Source: Comamonas endophytica
Lineage (GTDB): Bacteria > Pseudomonadota > Gammaproteobacteria > Burkholderiales > Burkholderiaceae_C
Length of the DNA stretch: 64,000 bases
Direction: 5' to 3'
Assembly (NCBI RefSeq): GCF_023634805.2
Contig: NZ_CP106881.1
Coordinates: 2,993,501 to 3,057,500 of the forward strand
Below are positions 51,425 through 60,360 of the stretch, one piece after another. The notes beneath the pieces are model-generated. The model had not been told where the DNA came from. It saw only the letters and a list, made by a program, of their open reading frames with translations, and ran no database searches. Positions within the stretch are counted from its first letter, which is position 1; each line of letters starts with the position of its first letter. Both the position numbers and the translations under genes were made by a program.

Positions 51425-53281
51425 CTACCGCATCCCCTGCAGATTCGGCCCCCGCGACACCTCGAGGAATTCCGCGATGGCATCGGCTTCCAGCGGCCTG
51501 GCAATGTAGTAGCCCTGGGCGGCATCGCATCCATGGTGCTTCAGCAGATCGAGCACCTCCGCCGTTTCCACCCCTTCCGCCAGCATCCGGTAACCCAGCG
51601 CATGGCCCATGCTGATCAGCGATTTGATCAGAGTGAACGCTCTTTCATCGGTCGCTATGGGCTTGATAAGGGTCTGGTCCAGCTTCAGGATTTCCACCGG
51701 CAGGGAGTGCAGGCACGACAGGTTGCTGTAACCCACGCCGAAGTCGTCGAGCGAGATGCTGATGCCCATGGCGCGCACCGCGGTCAGGGTCTTCGCCGTC
51801 AGTGTGCCGGTCATCACCGAGTTTTCCGTGCACTCGAGGCGCAAGGCTTGGGGCGGAGCGTCGTACAGCGCGCAGGCATTGCGCAGTATCTGCAGGAACC
51901 GGGGATGCTCGAGATTGCGCGCCGAGACGTTGACCGCCACCGTGAGATCGATGCCGTGCGCACGCCAGATCGACTGCTGCTCGAGAGCCTTGTGCAGGAC
52001 CCACTCCGTGAAGTCGTGGATCAGGGTGGTGCGCTCCATCAGGCCGACGAACTCGGCCGGCGATACGTCGCCGAACTTCGGATGGCGCCATCGCGCCAGT
52101 GCCTCGACACCGGTGATCCTGGCGGTATGGAGATCGAGCTTGGGCTGATAGACGAGCCGGAATTCCCCGTGGGCGAGGCTCGATGGGATGGCGCGCAGCA
52201 GCGCGAAGGCGCGCTTGTGCGGCATGTCGAAGCCCGGTGAATACCATGTCCAGCGGCGTTGCTCGGCTTCGGCTTGGTGCAGCGCCGAGGTGGCCATCCG
52301 CAGCGCGTCTTCCGTCTCGGCCTGGTTGCAGCGGTACCGGACCAGCCCGGCATGTGCCTCCAGTTGCACCGTGATGCCGCCATCGGTCACGAAGGGTTCG
52401 CTGATCTTGGCGAGCAAAGTCGCTGCAATGTCGTCCTGCGCCCTGTCCTCGGCCGCTGGGTAGATGGCGGCAAAACGCGTTTCCCCGACATGGTAGAGAT
52501 CCACTCCCTCGGGAAGCGATCGCATGAGAATCGTCGCGATGGTACGCAGCGCTGCTTCCAGTGGAGGAATTCCCACGGCGCGCACTGCCGACTGCAGCTG
52601 TGCGCTGCTCATGACCTCCAGCAGCAGGAGCGTGTCCAGCCGGCCCGGCCTGGCCAGGCAGACGTTGGTCAAATCCTCGGAAAGCTGCGCCCGGTTGGGA
52701 AGCCGGGTCACCTCGTTGATCCGCCCCGCCATCTGATGCAGATCGATCTGCACCATTGCCAGGGCTGCAAGATCCTGCAGAAGCTGGATTTCCTGGTCGT
52801 TGAGTTTCCTGGGTTGCGTGTCGATCACGCACAGGCTCCCCAGCGCATGTCCCGAGGGAAGATGCAGGGGCACGCCGGCGTAGAACCGGATGCCGGGGTC
52901 GCCCGTCACCAGGAGGCTGTCCGCAAAACGCGGATCCGTCAGCGCATCCTCGACCACCAGAACGCTGGCCGATTCAATGGTACAGGTGCAAAAGGAGTCG
53001 TTTCGGGCGGTCTCGGAGACGTCGATCCCCACGCGGGATTTGAACCACTGGCGGCTTTCGTCGACGATGGAAATCGCGGCGATGGGCACCTGCAGCAGGC
53101 AGGAGGCCAGCCGGGTGATGCGATCGAAAGCCTCGCTGGCCTTGCTGTCCAAAAGCCCGGTGGAGCGAACGAAAAAAAGCCGCTCCTGCTCACTGAATGG
53201 CAATTTGGACAGCGTTGCGGACGGATCTGCACAGACAGAAGCCACTCCAGGGCGCACCTGCGTGTAGAAAGATCGGGTCAT
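51425..53281 (-). CDS. GAF - degenerate GGDEF - EAL cyclic-di-GMP signalling protein
   Basis: The 618-residue protein starts at the ATG at 53281 (MTRSFYTQVRPGVASVCADP). Residues about 30-185 are a GAF domain (FDRITRLASCLLQVPIAAIS; DSFCTCTI). Residues about 190-350 are GGDEF-like but the signature is replaced by HVGETRFAAIYP, so no cyclase activity is expected. Residues about 365-605 form an EAL domain with EALARWRHP, VNVSARN, LECTEN, DDFGVGYSNLS, KLDQTLI and EGVET, all of which look compatible with phosphodiesterase activity. It probably degrades c-di-GMP in response to a GAF ligand. Confidence 0.9.
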   Translation of the reverse strand: MTRSFYTQVRPGVASVCADPSATLSKLPFSEQERLFFVRSTGLLDSKASEAFDRITRLASCLLQVPIAAISIVDESRQWFKSRVGIDVSETARNDSFCTCTIESASVLVVEDALTDPRFADSLLVTGDPGIRFYAGVPLHLPSGHALGSLCVIDTQPRKLNDQEIQLLQDLAALAMVQIDLHQMAGRINEVTRLPNRAQLSEDLTNVCLARPGRLDTLLLLEVMSSAQLQSAVRAVGIPPLEAALRTIATILMRSLPEGVDLYHVGETRFAAIYPAAEDRAQDDIAATLLAKISEPFVTDGGITVQLEAHAGLVRYRCNQAETEDALRMATSALHQAEAEQRRWTWYSPGFDMPHKRAFALLRAIPSSLAHGEFRLVYQPKLDLHTARITGVEALARWRHPKFGDVSPAEFVGLMERTTLIHDFTEWVLHKALEQQSIWRAHGIDLTVAVNVSARNLEHPRFLQILRNACALYDAPPQALRLECTENSVMTGTLTAKTLTAVRAMGISISLDDFGVGYSNLSCLHSLPVEILKLDQTLIKPIATDERAFTLIKSLISMGHALGYRMLAEGVETAEVLDLLKHHGCDAAQGYYIARPLEADAIAEFLEVSRGPNLQGMR

Positions 53282-53541
53282 GCGCACAGTATGTCGCGCA
53301 TGGGTTGTCCCCGCTGGCCGTCGGCCTTCCGGGCAGCCAATGGCGAGGAATTACGAACATTGGCCGTAAATTGACGCCTATAAGCCGCATCTTCTTGCTA
53401 TCCAATCACCTGAGCCACCCGTCCGTGCGCCATCGCCCGGCTGTTCGGCATTGGCCAAGTACCGGCTGCCCGGATGAGGAACAATGGCAGGGCAGGCGAC
53501 AGCAGCCGGATGGCTGCGTCGGGCTGTCCAGGATTCCCTCG

Positions 53542-54303
53542 ATGCACTTCAATGACGGTTCTCAGCTCCCGCCCTCCCCGCACGGCTCTATCCGCAGTCT
53601 GGATGTGACCTGGCAGCCGCTGGGTACGCTTGAATCCCTCTACATCAGGGTGGGAAAGGAAACGGCGCCACGGCGGGTCACGCATGCCCAAGCAATCGCC
53701 GGCCACGGCCTGGCGGGCGACCGGCACGCGTCTCCTCTTTCCCCGAGGCAGCTGCTGGTGGCGGGGAGCGTGGCGTATGGGCATTGGGGTCTGCCGCCGG
53801 CGTCGCTGCGTGAGAACCTGCTAGTGGATTTCTCCTCCGAGCAGTTGGGCTCGGGCGACCTGGTGCGCGTGGGCAACGAGGTGATCCTCTGGATGACCTT
53901 CCTTTGCGAGCCCTGCGGCCTGCTGGAGCGCCGATGCCCGGGCACGCTGAAGACGATTGGAGCGCACCGCGGCATGCTGGCGCGGGTTTTGCGTGGAGGG
54001 GAGATGCGCCTGGGCGACAGCATTGCCGTGCGCCGGGCCGTCGCCCCCGCTTTCAGCAACGATTGGCAGGAACGCGTGCTGGATGTCGCGCGCGCCGTGC
54101 CCGAGAACGCGTGGATCGGCTACCGGCAGCTGGCGCAAATGGCCGGCGTGCATACGGCGTATTGCAGAGCCTTCCCCCGGGTGCTGTCGCGTTTGCCCGC
54201 GGCGATGGCAGGCAGGGTGGGACGAGACGCGCAACAGGCCGGAGTGCCGCCATGGTCCGGCCTGGGCCTGTTCGACCTCGAAGTCCCTCGCGAACTACGG
54301 TGA
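53542..54303 (+). CDS. MOSC-like protein with MGMT-type winged-helix tail
   Basis: The 253-residue protein starts at the ATG at 53542 (MHFNDGSQLPPSPHGSIRSL). Residues about 25-165 resemble a MOSC domain: LGTLESLYIRVGKETAPRRV, GHGLAGDRHASPLSPRQLLV, and EPCGLLERRCPGTLK with the cysteine of the family. The C-terminal 80 residues (WQERVLDVARAVPENAWIGY, then RQLAQMAGVHTAYCRAFPRV) resemble the DNA-binding part of O6-alkylguanine transferases but lack a PCHR active site. The fusion is unusual; the role is unknown. Confidence 0.75.
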   Translation: MHFNDGSQLPPSPHGSIRSLDVTWQPLGTLESLYIRVGKETAPRRVTHAQAIAGHGLAGDRHASPLSPRQLLVAGSVAYGHWGLPPASLRENLLVDFSSEQLGSGDLVRVGNEVILWMTFLCEPCGLLERRCPGTLKTIGAHRGMLARVLRGGEMRLGDSIAVRRAVAPAFSNDWQERVLDVARAVPENAWIGYRQLAQMAGVHTAYCRAFPRVLSRLPAAMAGRVGRDAQQAGVPPWSGLGLFDLEVPRELR

Positions 54304-54321
54304 GGGCGGCCTGCGCATGGC

Positions 54322-55434
54322 TCAAGCCGCCACAGGCTCGGCCTGCGGCGCGCTGCGCAGCGACAGGTCGGGACGGACGAGCGCCTGGGCGCGCACCAGC
54401 GGCAGCAGATCGCGGCCATAGGCGATGGCATCTTCCAGCGGATCGAAGCCGCGGATCAGGAAGGTGCTGATGCCCAGGTCGCGGTAGTCCAGCAGCGCAT
54501 CGGCCACCTGCTCGGGCGTGCCGACCAGCGCGGTGGAATTGCCCTGCGCGCCGAGCAGGCCGGCGATACCGGTCCACAGGCGCTTGTCCAGGCGCTCGCC
54601 CTGCGCCGCGGCGGCCAGCAGGCGCTGGGAGCCGACATTGCCCGGTGCCGGCTTGTTCAGCTTGCCTTTGCGCGCGGCCACCTCGCGCGCCTGCTTGAGG
54701 ATGGCGTCGGCACGTGCCCAGGCGGCGGCTTCGGTGGCGGCCAGGATCGGGCGCAGCGAAAGGCTGAAGCGCGGCGTGCGGCCATGGCGGGCCGCGGCGG
54801 CGCGCACGCGGGCCACGGTTTCACGCACCTGGGCATGGGTTTCGCCCCAGAGCGCATAGACGTCGGCATGCCGGCCCGCGACTTCGATGGCCGCGTCGGA
54901 CGATCCGCCGAAGTACACCGGCAGATGCGGCTGCTGCGGCGAGCGCACCTCGGAGAAGGCCTGCTCGTGGCGGTAGAAGCGGCCCTCGTGGTCGAAAGGC
55001 CGCGCGCTGGTCCATGCCTGGCGCACGACCTGCAGGTACTCATCGGCGCGCGCATAGCGTTCATCCTTGTCGATAAAGCTGCCGTCCTGGCGCATCTCGA
55101 ACTCGTTGCCGCCGGTGATGATGTGCACCGCCGTGCGGCCGCCGGTGATCAGGTCCAGCGTGGCGAGCTGGCGCGCGGCCAGCGTGGGCTGGGTGAAGCC
55201 GGGGCGGTGGGCCACCATGAAGCCCAGGCGTCTGGTGACCGATGCCGCATGCTGCGCCACCAGGATGCTTTCCGGCGAGGTGGAGTGAAAGGCAATCAGC
55301 GCGCGGTCGAAGCCGCCGTCTTCGTGGGCGCGCGCGGCCTGCTCGACGTGGGCCAGGTCCAGGCCGGAGCGCGGCGCGTCGATGGTTTCCGAGCTGAGCT
55401 GGGTGCCGATGTAGCCAATGAATTCAAGGGACAT
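54322..55434 (-). CDS. LLM flavin-dependent monooxygenase, alkanesulfonate type
   Basis: The 370-residue protein starts at the ATG at 55434 (MSLEFIGYIGTQLSSETIDA). It shows the luciferase-like pattern of SsuD relatives: FDRALIAFHSTSPESILVAQ, FMVAHRPGFTQPTLAARQLA, GGRTAVHIITGGNEFEMRQD, DEYLQVVRQAWTS and LPVYFGGSSDAAIEVAGRHA. It would use FMNH2 and O2 to release sulfite from sulfonates. It is the last gene of the ssu-type operon and overlaps the ATPase gene by 11 bp. No ssuE reductase is present in the operon. Confidence 0.88.
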   Translation of the reverse strand: MSLEFIGYIGTQLSSETIDAPRSGLDLAHVEQAARAHEDGGFDRALIAFHSTSPESILVAQHAASVTRRLGFMVAHRPGFTQPTLAARQLATLDLITGGRTAVHIITGGNEFEMRQDGSFIDKDERYARADEYLQVVRQAWTSARPFDHEGRFYRHEQAFSEVRSPQQPHLPVYFGGSSDAAIEVAGRHADVYALWGETHAQVRETVARVRAAAARHGRTPRFSLSLRPILAATEAAAWARADAILKQAREVAARKGKLNKPAPGNVGSQRLLAAAAQGERLDKRLWTGIAGLLGAQGNSTALVGTPEQVADALLDYRDLGISTFLIRGFDPLEDAIAYGRDLLPLVRAQALVRPDLSLRSAPQAEPVAA

Positions 55435-56266
55435 GATGGAATCTCCAAAAGGAAGGGACCAGGCTGGGCGCGCCGTCGAGCGCGGGCCGGTTTCGTGAAT
55501 CAGGCAGCCAGTGCCTCGGGGCGCCGGCTGCAGCGGGCGGTGCGCCGGCATGCCGCACGCCCAGCCAGCCCAGCAGCCGGCCGCGCATCGCATTGAAGCC
55601 GGCATCCTCGACGGCGCGTGGATGCGGAAGGTCCACGCTCAGTTCATGGCGGATGACGCCTTCGTCCATGACCAGTACCCGGTCGGCAAGCAGCAGCGCT
55701 TCCTCCACGTCGTGCGTGACCAGTAGGATGGCGCAGCGGTGGCGCTGCCACAGCTCCTTCACCAGCTGCTGCGCCTTGGCGCGGGTCAGCGCATCCAGGG
55801 CGCCGAAGGGCTCGTCCAGCAGCATCAGATCCGGCTCGCGCACCAGCGCGCGGGCCAGCGAGGCGCGCTGTGCTTCTCCGCCCGACAGCACCTTGGGCCA
55901 GACCTCGGCGCGGTGGCTCAAGCCCACTTCCGCCAGCGCGGCCTGCGCGCGCCGGCGATCGGGGCGGCCGGGCAGGGCCAGCGCCACGTTGCGCCATACG
56001 CGTTTCCAGGGCATGAGGCGCGGCGCCTGGAACGCAACGGCGCGCTTGACCGGCACTTCGACGCTGCCCGAGATCTCCTGGTCCAGATCGGCCAGGATGC
56101 GCAGCAACGTGCTCTTGCCGCAACCCGAGCGGCCGATCAGCGCGACGAATTCGCCCGCGCCCAGATCCAGGTCGAGCTCCTTGATGACGGCGCGGTCGCC
56201 GAAGCGCCGCGTCAGCCCGCGCACGCGCACGGCGGGCGCTGCATTGGTCAATTTGTTCATGCTCAT
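55424..56266 (-). CDS. ssuB: Aliphatic sulfonate ABC transporter ATP-binding protein
   Basis: The 280-residue ATPase starts at the ATG at 56266 (MSMNKLTNAAPAVRVRGLTR). It has Walker A GRSGCGKST, the Q-loop FQAPRLMPWKRVWRNVALAL typical of SsuB/TauB, the signature LSGGEAQRASLARALVRE and Walker B LMLLDEPFGALDALTR. It powers sulfonate import. Its start overlaps the permease stop by 4 bp and its end overlaps the monooxygenase gene. The last 45 residues are an unusual Pro/Ala-rich tail. Confidence 0.93.
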   Translation of the reverse strand: MSMNKLTNAAPAVRVRGLTRRFGDRAVIKELDLDLGAGEFVALIGRSGCGKSTLLRILADLDQEISGSVEVPVKRAVAFQAPRLMPWKRVWRNVALALPGRPDRRRAQAALAEVGLSHRAEVWPKVLSGGEAQRASLARALVREPDLMLLDEPFGALDALTRAKAQQLVKELWQRHRCAILLVTHDVEEALLLADRVLVMDEGVIRHELSVDLPHPRAVEDAGFNAMRGRLLGWLGVRHAGAPPAAAGAPRHWLPDSRNRPALDGAPSLVPSFWRFHHVP

Positions 56267-57162
56267 GCTCCGCTGAACGCCGGGCGCCAGGCCAGCAACA
56301 GGCGCTCGAGCGCGCGCACGACGAAATCCACCACCAGACCCAAGAGCGCATAGACCACCAGGCAGACCACGATCACATCGGTCTGGAACATCTCGCGCGC
56401 CGTGCTCATCAGGTAGCCGACGCCGGCCGTCGCATTGATCTGCTCGCCGAAGACCAGCGCCAGCCAGGACACAGCCAGCGCATAGCGCAGCCCCACGAGC
56501 GCATTGGGCAGCGCGCCCGGCAGCACCACATGCAGCACCATGGCTGCGGGCGACAGGTTCAGCGTGCGGCCCGCCTCGACCAGCGCCTGGTCCACGTTGC
56601 GGATGCCGGCATAGACATTGAGATACAGCGGAAAGGCCGTGGCCAGCGCGATCAGCGCCACCTTGGGCTCCTCGCCGATGCCGAACCAGATGATCAGCAG
56701 CGGTATCAGCGCCACGTTGGGTACGGTGCGCAGCATCTGCAGCACCGAGTCGATCAGGTCTTCGCCCAGCCGGGTGAGGCCGGAAAGTACCGCCAGCACG
56801 ATGCCGATGCTGCCGCCGATGGCCAGCCCCAGCAGCGCGCGCTGCAGCGAGATGGCGATCGCATCCGGCAGCTCGCCCGAGGCCCACAGCGCGGCGGCGG
56901 AGGACAGCACGGTCTGCGGCCCGGCCAGCACTTCGGCCGGCAGCCAGCCACCCGCCGACAGCGCATACCAGAGCGACACCAGCAGCACCGGGCCGGTGGC
57001 GCGGCGCACCACGCGCGGCACGCCGCGCTTGCGCGTGGAGGCGGCAACGATGCGCTGCAGCTCGATGGCGGGAGTGGAAGTGTGAATGGCACGGGAGGCT
57101 GGCGTCGGCAGTGGCTCGTGCATGGCGCCCGCGTGGGGCAGGGGAAGGTTCAGCGTGCTCAT
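56263..57162 (-). CDS. ssuC: Aliphatic sulfonate ABC transporter permease
   Basis: The 299-residue protein has a cytoplasmic N-terminus of about 50 residues and six membrane helices, with the permease loop EAGRTLNLSPAAMVLHVVLPGALPN (shortened; the EAA motif is VEAGRTLNLSP) and DLIDSVLQMLRTVPNVALIP. This is the SsuC/TauC type. It overlaps ssuA and ssuB by 4 bp each, so the operon is tightly coupled. Confidence 0.92.
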   Translation of the reverse strand: MSTLNLPLPHAGAMHEPLPTPASRAIHTSTPAIELQRIVAASTRKRGVPRVVRRATGPVLLVSLWYALSAGGWLPAEVLAGPQTVLSSAAALWASGELPDAIAISLQRALLGLAIGGSIGIVLAVLSGLTRLGEDLIDSVLQMLRTVPNVALIPLLIIWFGIGEEPKVALIALATAFPLYLNVYAGIRNVDQALVEAGRTLNLSPAAMVLHVVLPGALPNALVGLRYALAVSWLALVFGEQINATAGVGYLMSTAREMFQTDVIVVCLVVYALLGLVVDFVVRALERLLLAWRPAFSGA

Positions 57163-58175
57163 GCGAGTTTGGCGATGGGCAGATCGCGGTAGACATACTG
57201 GTTGAAGTCGATGGGGCCGCGCAGCACGCCGGTCTCCAGCCAGACGGCATGCGTGCGCTGCAGCCGAGCCACGAAGGTGTCGTCGATGGGAACCCGCTGG
57301 TACGCCGAGTTCTCCTCGTGCAGCGAAGCCACGACCGACTTGTCCTGCTTGCTGAAGGCGGCATACCAGGCGATATAGGCCTGTGGATTGGCGCGTGCCC
57401 AGGCATAGCCCTTGTCGGTCAGCTGCGCGAAATGGGCCATGGCGGCGCGCTTGCCCGGGTCGGCCACCGCCGAGCGCGTGGCGCTGAGCACCGATTGCCC
57501 GCTGTTGATCCCCACGCCGTCATGCAGCACGCGCGCCCCGAGCGCGCCCACGGTGCGCGCCCGGAAGATGCCCCAGATGGCCCAGGCATCGATGCTGCCG
57601 CTGCCGAACGCGGCGCTGGCATCCGTCGGCGAGAGAAAGGCCAGCTTGACGTCGTCCAAGGGAATTCCGGCCTCCTTCAGGATGCCCACGGTGGTGAAGT
57701 GCGCCACGCTGCCGCGCGTCGTCGGCGAGAGGGTCCTGCCGCGCAGATCGGCCACGGTCTTGATGGCGCTGTCCTTGCGCACCAGCAGCGAAGTGCCCCT
57801 GCCGCCGTTCGTCCAGCTGGCGACCGCAAGGATGCGCGATCCGCCGGCAATGGCGCTCACGGTGGGCGAATCGTTGGCGCTGCCGATGTCGGTGGCATCG
57901 GCCTTGAGCGCCTCGTGCAGGTTCACCGCGGCCGCGTAGTTCGACCACTCGATCCTGTAGGGAACGTCATCGAGCAGGCCGGCCGCGCGCAGCAGGCCCT
58001 GCGAGGCGCCGGTCTGGTCGCCCACGCGCAGCGTGACGTTGCGCAGGTCCGGCGCGGGCTGGGCGTGTGAAGCCAATGGAAATGCGGCGGTGGCCGCCAT
58101 CGCGGCGCCGGCGCGCAGCAACTGGCGGCGCGAGGCGGCGGCGGTTTCCGCGGAAACAAAAGGGGATGAAGCCAT
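57159..58175 (-). CDS. ssuA: Aliphatic sulfonate ABC transporter substrate-binding protein
   Basis: GGAAAGAG precedes the ATG at 58175 (MASSPFVSAETAAASRRQLL). The 338-residue protein has a signal peptide with a twin Arg (SRRQLLRAGAAMAATAAFPL) and the SsuA-type core: LRVGDQTGASQGLLRAAGLL, DIGSANDSPTVSAIAGGSRI, GRTLSPTTRGSVAHFTTVGI and IDAWAIWGIFRARTVG. It captures sulfonates in the periplasm. It leads the operon, which has a 17-bp palindrome 69 bases upstream of its start. Confidence 0.92.
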   Translation of the reverse strand: MASSPFVSAETAAASRRQLLRAGAAMAATAAFPLASHAQPAPDLRNVTLRVGDQTGASQGLLRAAGLLDDVPYRIEWSNYAAAVNLHEALKADATDIGSANDSPTVSAIAGGSRILAVASWTNGGRGTSLLVRKDSAIKTVADLRGRTLSPTTRGSVAHFTTVGILKEAGIPLDDVKLAFLSPTDASAAFGSGSIDAWAIWGIFRARTVGALGARVLHDGVGINSGQSVLSATRSAVADPGKRAAMAHFAQLTDKGYAWARANPQAYIAWYAAFSKQDKSVVASLHEENSAYQRVPIDDTFVARLQRTHAVWLETGVLRGPIDFNQYVYRDLPIAKLA

Positions 58176-58243
58176 GGACTCTTTCCAATGCAAGAAGAGT
58201 CTTCAGGCTAGGGCCAAGCCCCTTGAAAGCGAAATAATTAAAT

Positions 58244-58260
58244 CGTTCTAGGATAGAACG
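58244..58260. promoter_or_regulatory. CGTTCTA-N3-TAGAACG palindrome upstream of the ssu operon
   Basis: The 17-bp perfect inverted repeat CGTTCTAGGATAGAACG lies 69 to 85 bases upstream of ssuA and includes the T-N11-A spacing of LysR-type sites. An AT-rich stretch (TTTAATTATTT on the minus strand) follows it toward the gene, as expected for a promoter. The regulator is not encoded in the window. Confidence 0.6.
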
Positions 58261-58329
58261 AATGCAAGTTTCAGGCGCGGCTCCGCCTGAAGAGAGGCAG
58301 GTGCCATGCCCGGCCCTGCGCAGAGCTGC

Positions 58330-58854
58330 TCATACAAACCGGTCTATCGCCGGCGGCGTGTCGGCATCGGCAATGGAGCAGGCCTTGCGTTCATCGCCCG
58401 CCTCGCGCGCCCGGTCGGCCAGGCGCGCATAGAAGTCGGCCACTTCGCGCAGGTCCTGCTCGTCCAGGTCTTCGATGCCGATCATGCGGTTGCTTGCATG
58501 GCGGTTGGAGGCCAGCAGTTCGTTGAGCTTGAGGTGGATGGCAACGCTGTCCTTGTTGGCGCTTTGCTGGATCAGGAACACCATCAGGAAGGTGACGATC
58601 GTGGTGGCCGTGTTGATGACCAGTTGCCAGACCTCGGAAAAGCCGAACATCGGCCCGCAGAGCGCCCATACCAGCACCACGGCCAGCGCCATGCAGAACA
58701 TGGTGGGCGAGCCGGCCCAGCGCGTGACACGCGATGCGAAATGATCAAAGGCGGTCTGAATGGTCGAGTGCGTGGCGTAGGAGGCGCTGTTGGTCGTTGG
58801 CATGGAGCCCAGTTCGTCCGTTGCTTCGGGTCTTTCAGCGGTCTGATCACGCAT
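58330..58854 (-). CDS. Low-affinity iron permease family membrane protein
   Basis: The 174-residue protein (ATG at 58854, MRDQTAERPEATDELGSMPT) has two membrane segments (SPTMFCMALAVVLVWALCGP and VINTATTIVTFLMVFLIQQS) and the family sequence NKDSVAIHLKLNELLASNRHASNRMIGIEDLDE (key part AIHLKLNELLAS). The iron-transport name is inherited from a yeast homologue and its relevance in bacteria is doubtful. It is divergent from the alcohol dehydrogenase gene. Confidence 0.82.
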   Translation of the reverse strand: MRDQTAERPEATDELGSMPTTNSASYATHSTIQTAFDHFASRVTRWAGSPTMFCMALAVVLVWALCGPMFGFSEVWQLVINTATTIVTFLMVFLIQQSANKDSVAIHLKLNELLASNRHASNRMIGIEDLDEQDLREVADFYARLADRAREAGDERKACSIADADTPPAIDRFV

Positions 58855-59088
58855 TGCCGATTCCTTATGGTTGTGGCTGTCGGGGACGTGGCTGCAGTGC
58901 ATCCCTCAGCCCTGCGCCACAGCATCGTTCCCTGATTCTGGTTGAGCCTCAAGTGGATGCAGGTCAGGAACTTGGCTTACTGCGCAGGGGCCGGAGTCCT
59001 ACACCGCAGTCTTGCACTGTTGACCAAAGTAGGTCATCCGGGAGCGGCCCCTGTTTCCCGGGTGCCTCTTTCACCAACAGGAAAGCCC

Positions 59089-60255
59089 ATGAAAGCACTC
59101 ACCTACCAAGGCGCAAAGGACGTCCGTGTCGAAAAAGTCCCGGACCCGATCCTCGAAGCCAACGACGACATCGTGCTGCGCGTCACCGCAACGGCCATCT
59201 GCGGCTCCGACCTGCATATCTACCGCGGCAAGATCCCGGCAATGAAGGACGGCGATATCCTGGGCCACGAATTCATGGGTGTTGTGGAAGAAGTCGGCTC
59301 CGGTGTCACCGACCTGCGTCCCGGCGACCGGGTGGTCGTGCCCTTCGTCATTGCCTGCGGCTCGTGCTTCTACTGCGACAAGACGCTGTTTGCCGCCTGC
59401 GAGAACACCAACACCGGGCGCGGCGCCATCATCAACAAGAAAAGCGCGACCCCCGGCGCCGGGCTGTTCGGCTACAGCCACCTCTACGGCGGCTACGCGG
59501 GCGGACAGGCCGAGTATGTGCGCGTGCCCAAGGCCAACGTCGGCCCGCTGAAGATTCCGCAGAGCGGGCTGGCCGACGAGCAGGTGCTGTTCCTGTCCGA
59601 CATTCTCCCCACGGGCTATCAGGCCGCGGTCAACGGCGGCGTCGGCCCCGGCTCGTCGGTCGCCATCTTTGGCGCCGGCCCGGTCGGCCTGATGAGCGCC
59701 CTGTGCGCGCGTTTCCTGGGCGCTGAGAAGATCTTCATGATCGACGACAACGACTACCGCCTGCAGTTCGCGCAGCAGACCTACGGCGTGATCCCGATCA
59801 ATTTCGAGCGCGAGGACGATCCGGCGGAAATCATCCTGCAGGCGACCTACGGGCATGGCGTGGATGCCAGCATCGAAGCCGTCGGTTTCGAGGCCAAGGG
59901 CAGTGCCCTCGAGACCGCGATGACTGCGGTCAAGCTCGAGGGCTCGAGCGGCAAGGCGCTGCGCCAGTGCATTGCCGCCACGCGCCGCGGCGGCACCGTG
60001 AGCGTGCCCGGCGTCTATGCGGGCTTCATCCATGGCTTCCTGTTTGGCGATGCCTTCGACAAGGGGCTGACCTTCAAGATGGGCCAGACCCACGCCCAGC
60101 AGTTCATGCCGCAGCTGCTCGAGCACATCGCCAACGGTCTGATGAAGCCCGAAGTCATCATCTCGCACCGCATGAAACTCGAGGATGCCGTCAAGGGCTA
60201 CGAGCTCTTCAATAACCAGGAAGACAACTGCCGCAAGGTGGTGCTCACGCCCTGA
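59089..60255 (+). CDS. Zinc-dependent alcohol/formaldehyde dehydrogenase
   Basis: The ATG at 59089 follows CAGGAAAG and gives 388 residues ([20 protein letters not shown]). The catalytic zinc motif [16 protein letters not shown] and [12 protein letters not shown], the structural zinc pattern [16 protein letters not shown] and the Rossmann motif [19 protein letters not shown] place it in the glutathione-independent formaldehyde dehydrogenase-like branch of medium-chain dehydrogenases. It has an expanded C-terminal region. The substrate is not certain. A strong hairpin follows the stop. Confidence 0.9.
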   Translation: MKALTYQGAKDVRVEKVPDPILEANDDIVLRVTATAICGSDLHIYRGKIPAMKDGDILGHEFMGVVEEVGSGVTDLRPGDRVVVPFVIACGSCFYCDKTLFAACENTNTGRGAIINKKSATPGAGLFGYSHLYGGYAGGQAEYVRVPKANVGPLKIPQSGLADEQVLFLSDILPTGYQAAVNGGVGPGSSVAIFGAGPVGLMSALCARFLGAEKIFMIDDNDYRLQFAQQTYGVIPINFEREDDPAEIILQATYGHGVDASIEAVGFEAKGSALETAMTAVKLEGSSGKALRQCIAATRRGGTVSVPGVYAGFIHGFLFGDAFDKGLTFKMGQTHAQQFMPQLLEHIANGLMKPEVIISHRMKLEDAVKGYELFNNQEDNCRKVVLTP

Positions 60256-60265
60256 GGTCAGTGAA

Positions 60266-60290
60266 GTGCAGGGACTGCGGGTCCCTGCAC
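60266..60290 (+). terminator. Hairpin after the dehydrogenase gene
   Basis: GTGCAGGGAC (60266-60275) pairs perfectly with GTCCCTGCAC (60281-60290) across a 5-nt loop. It starts 11 bases after the stop. No U-tract follows, so it may terminate weakly or protect the message end. A second GC-rich pairing, GGCGCGG/CCGCGCC, lies at 60294-60320. Confidence 0.6.
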
Positions 60291-60360
60291 CTTGGCGCGG
60301 ACGGACCTTCGGCCCGCGCCCCGCGTGAGCAAGCCGAATTTTCTTTTCCTGGAGATTTGC

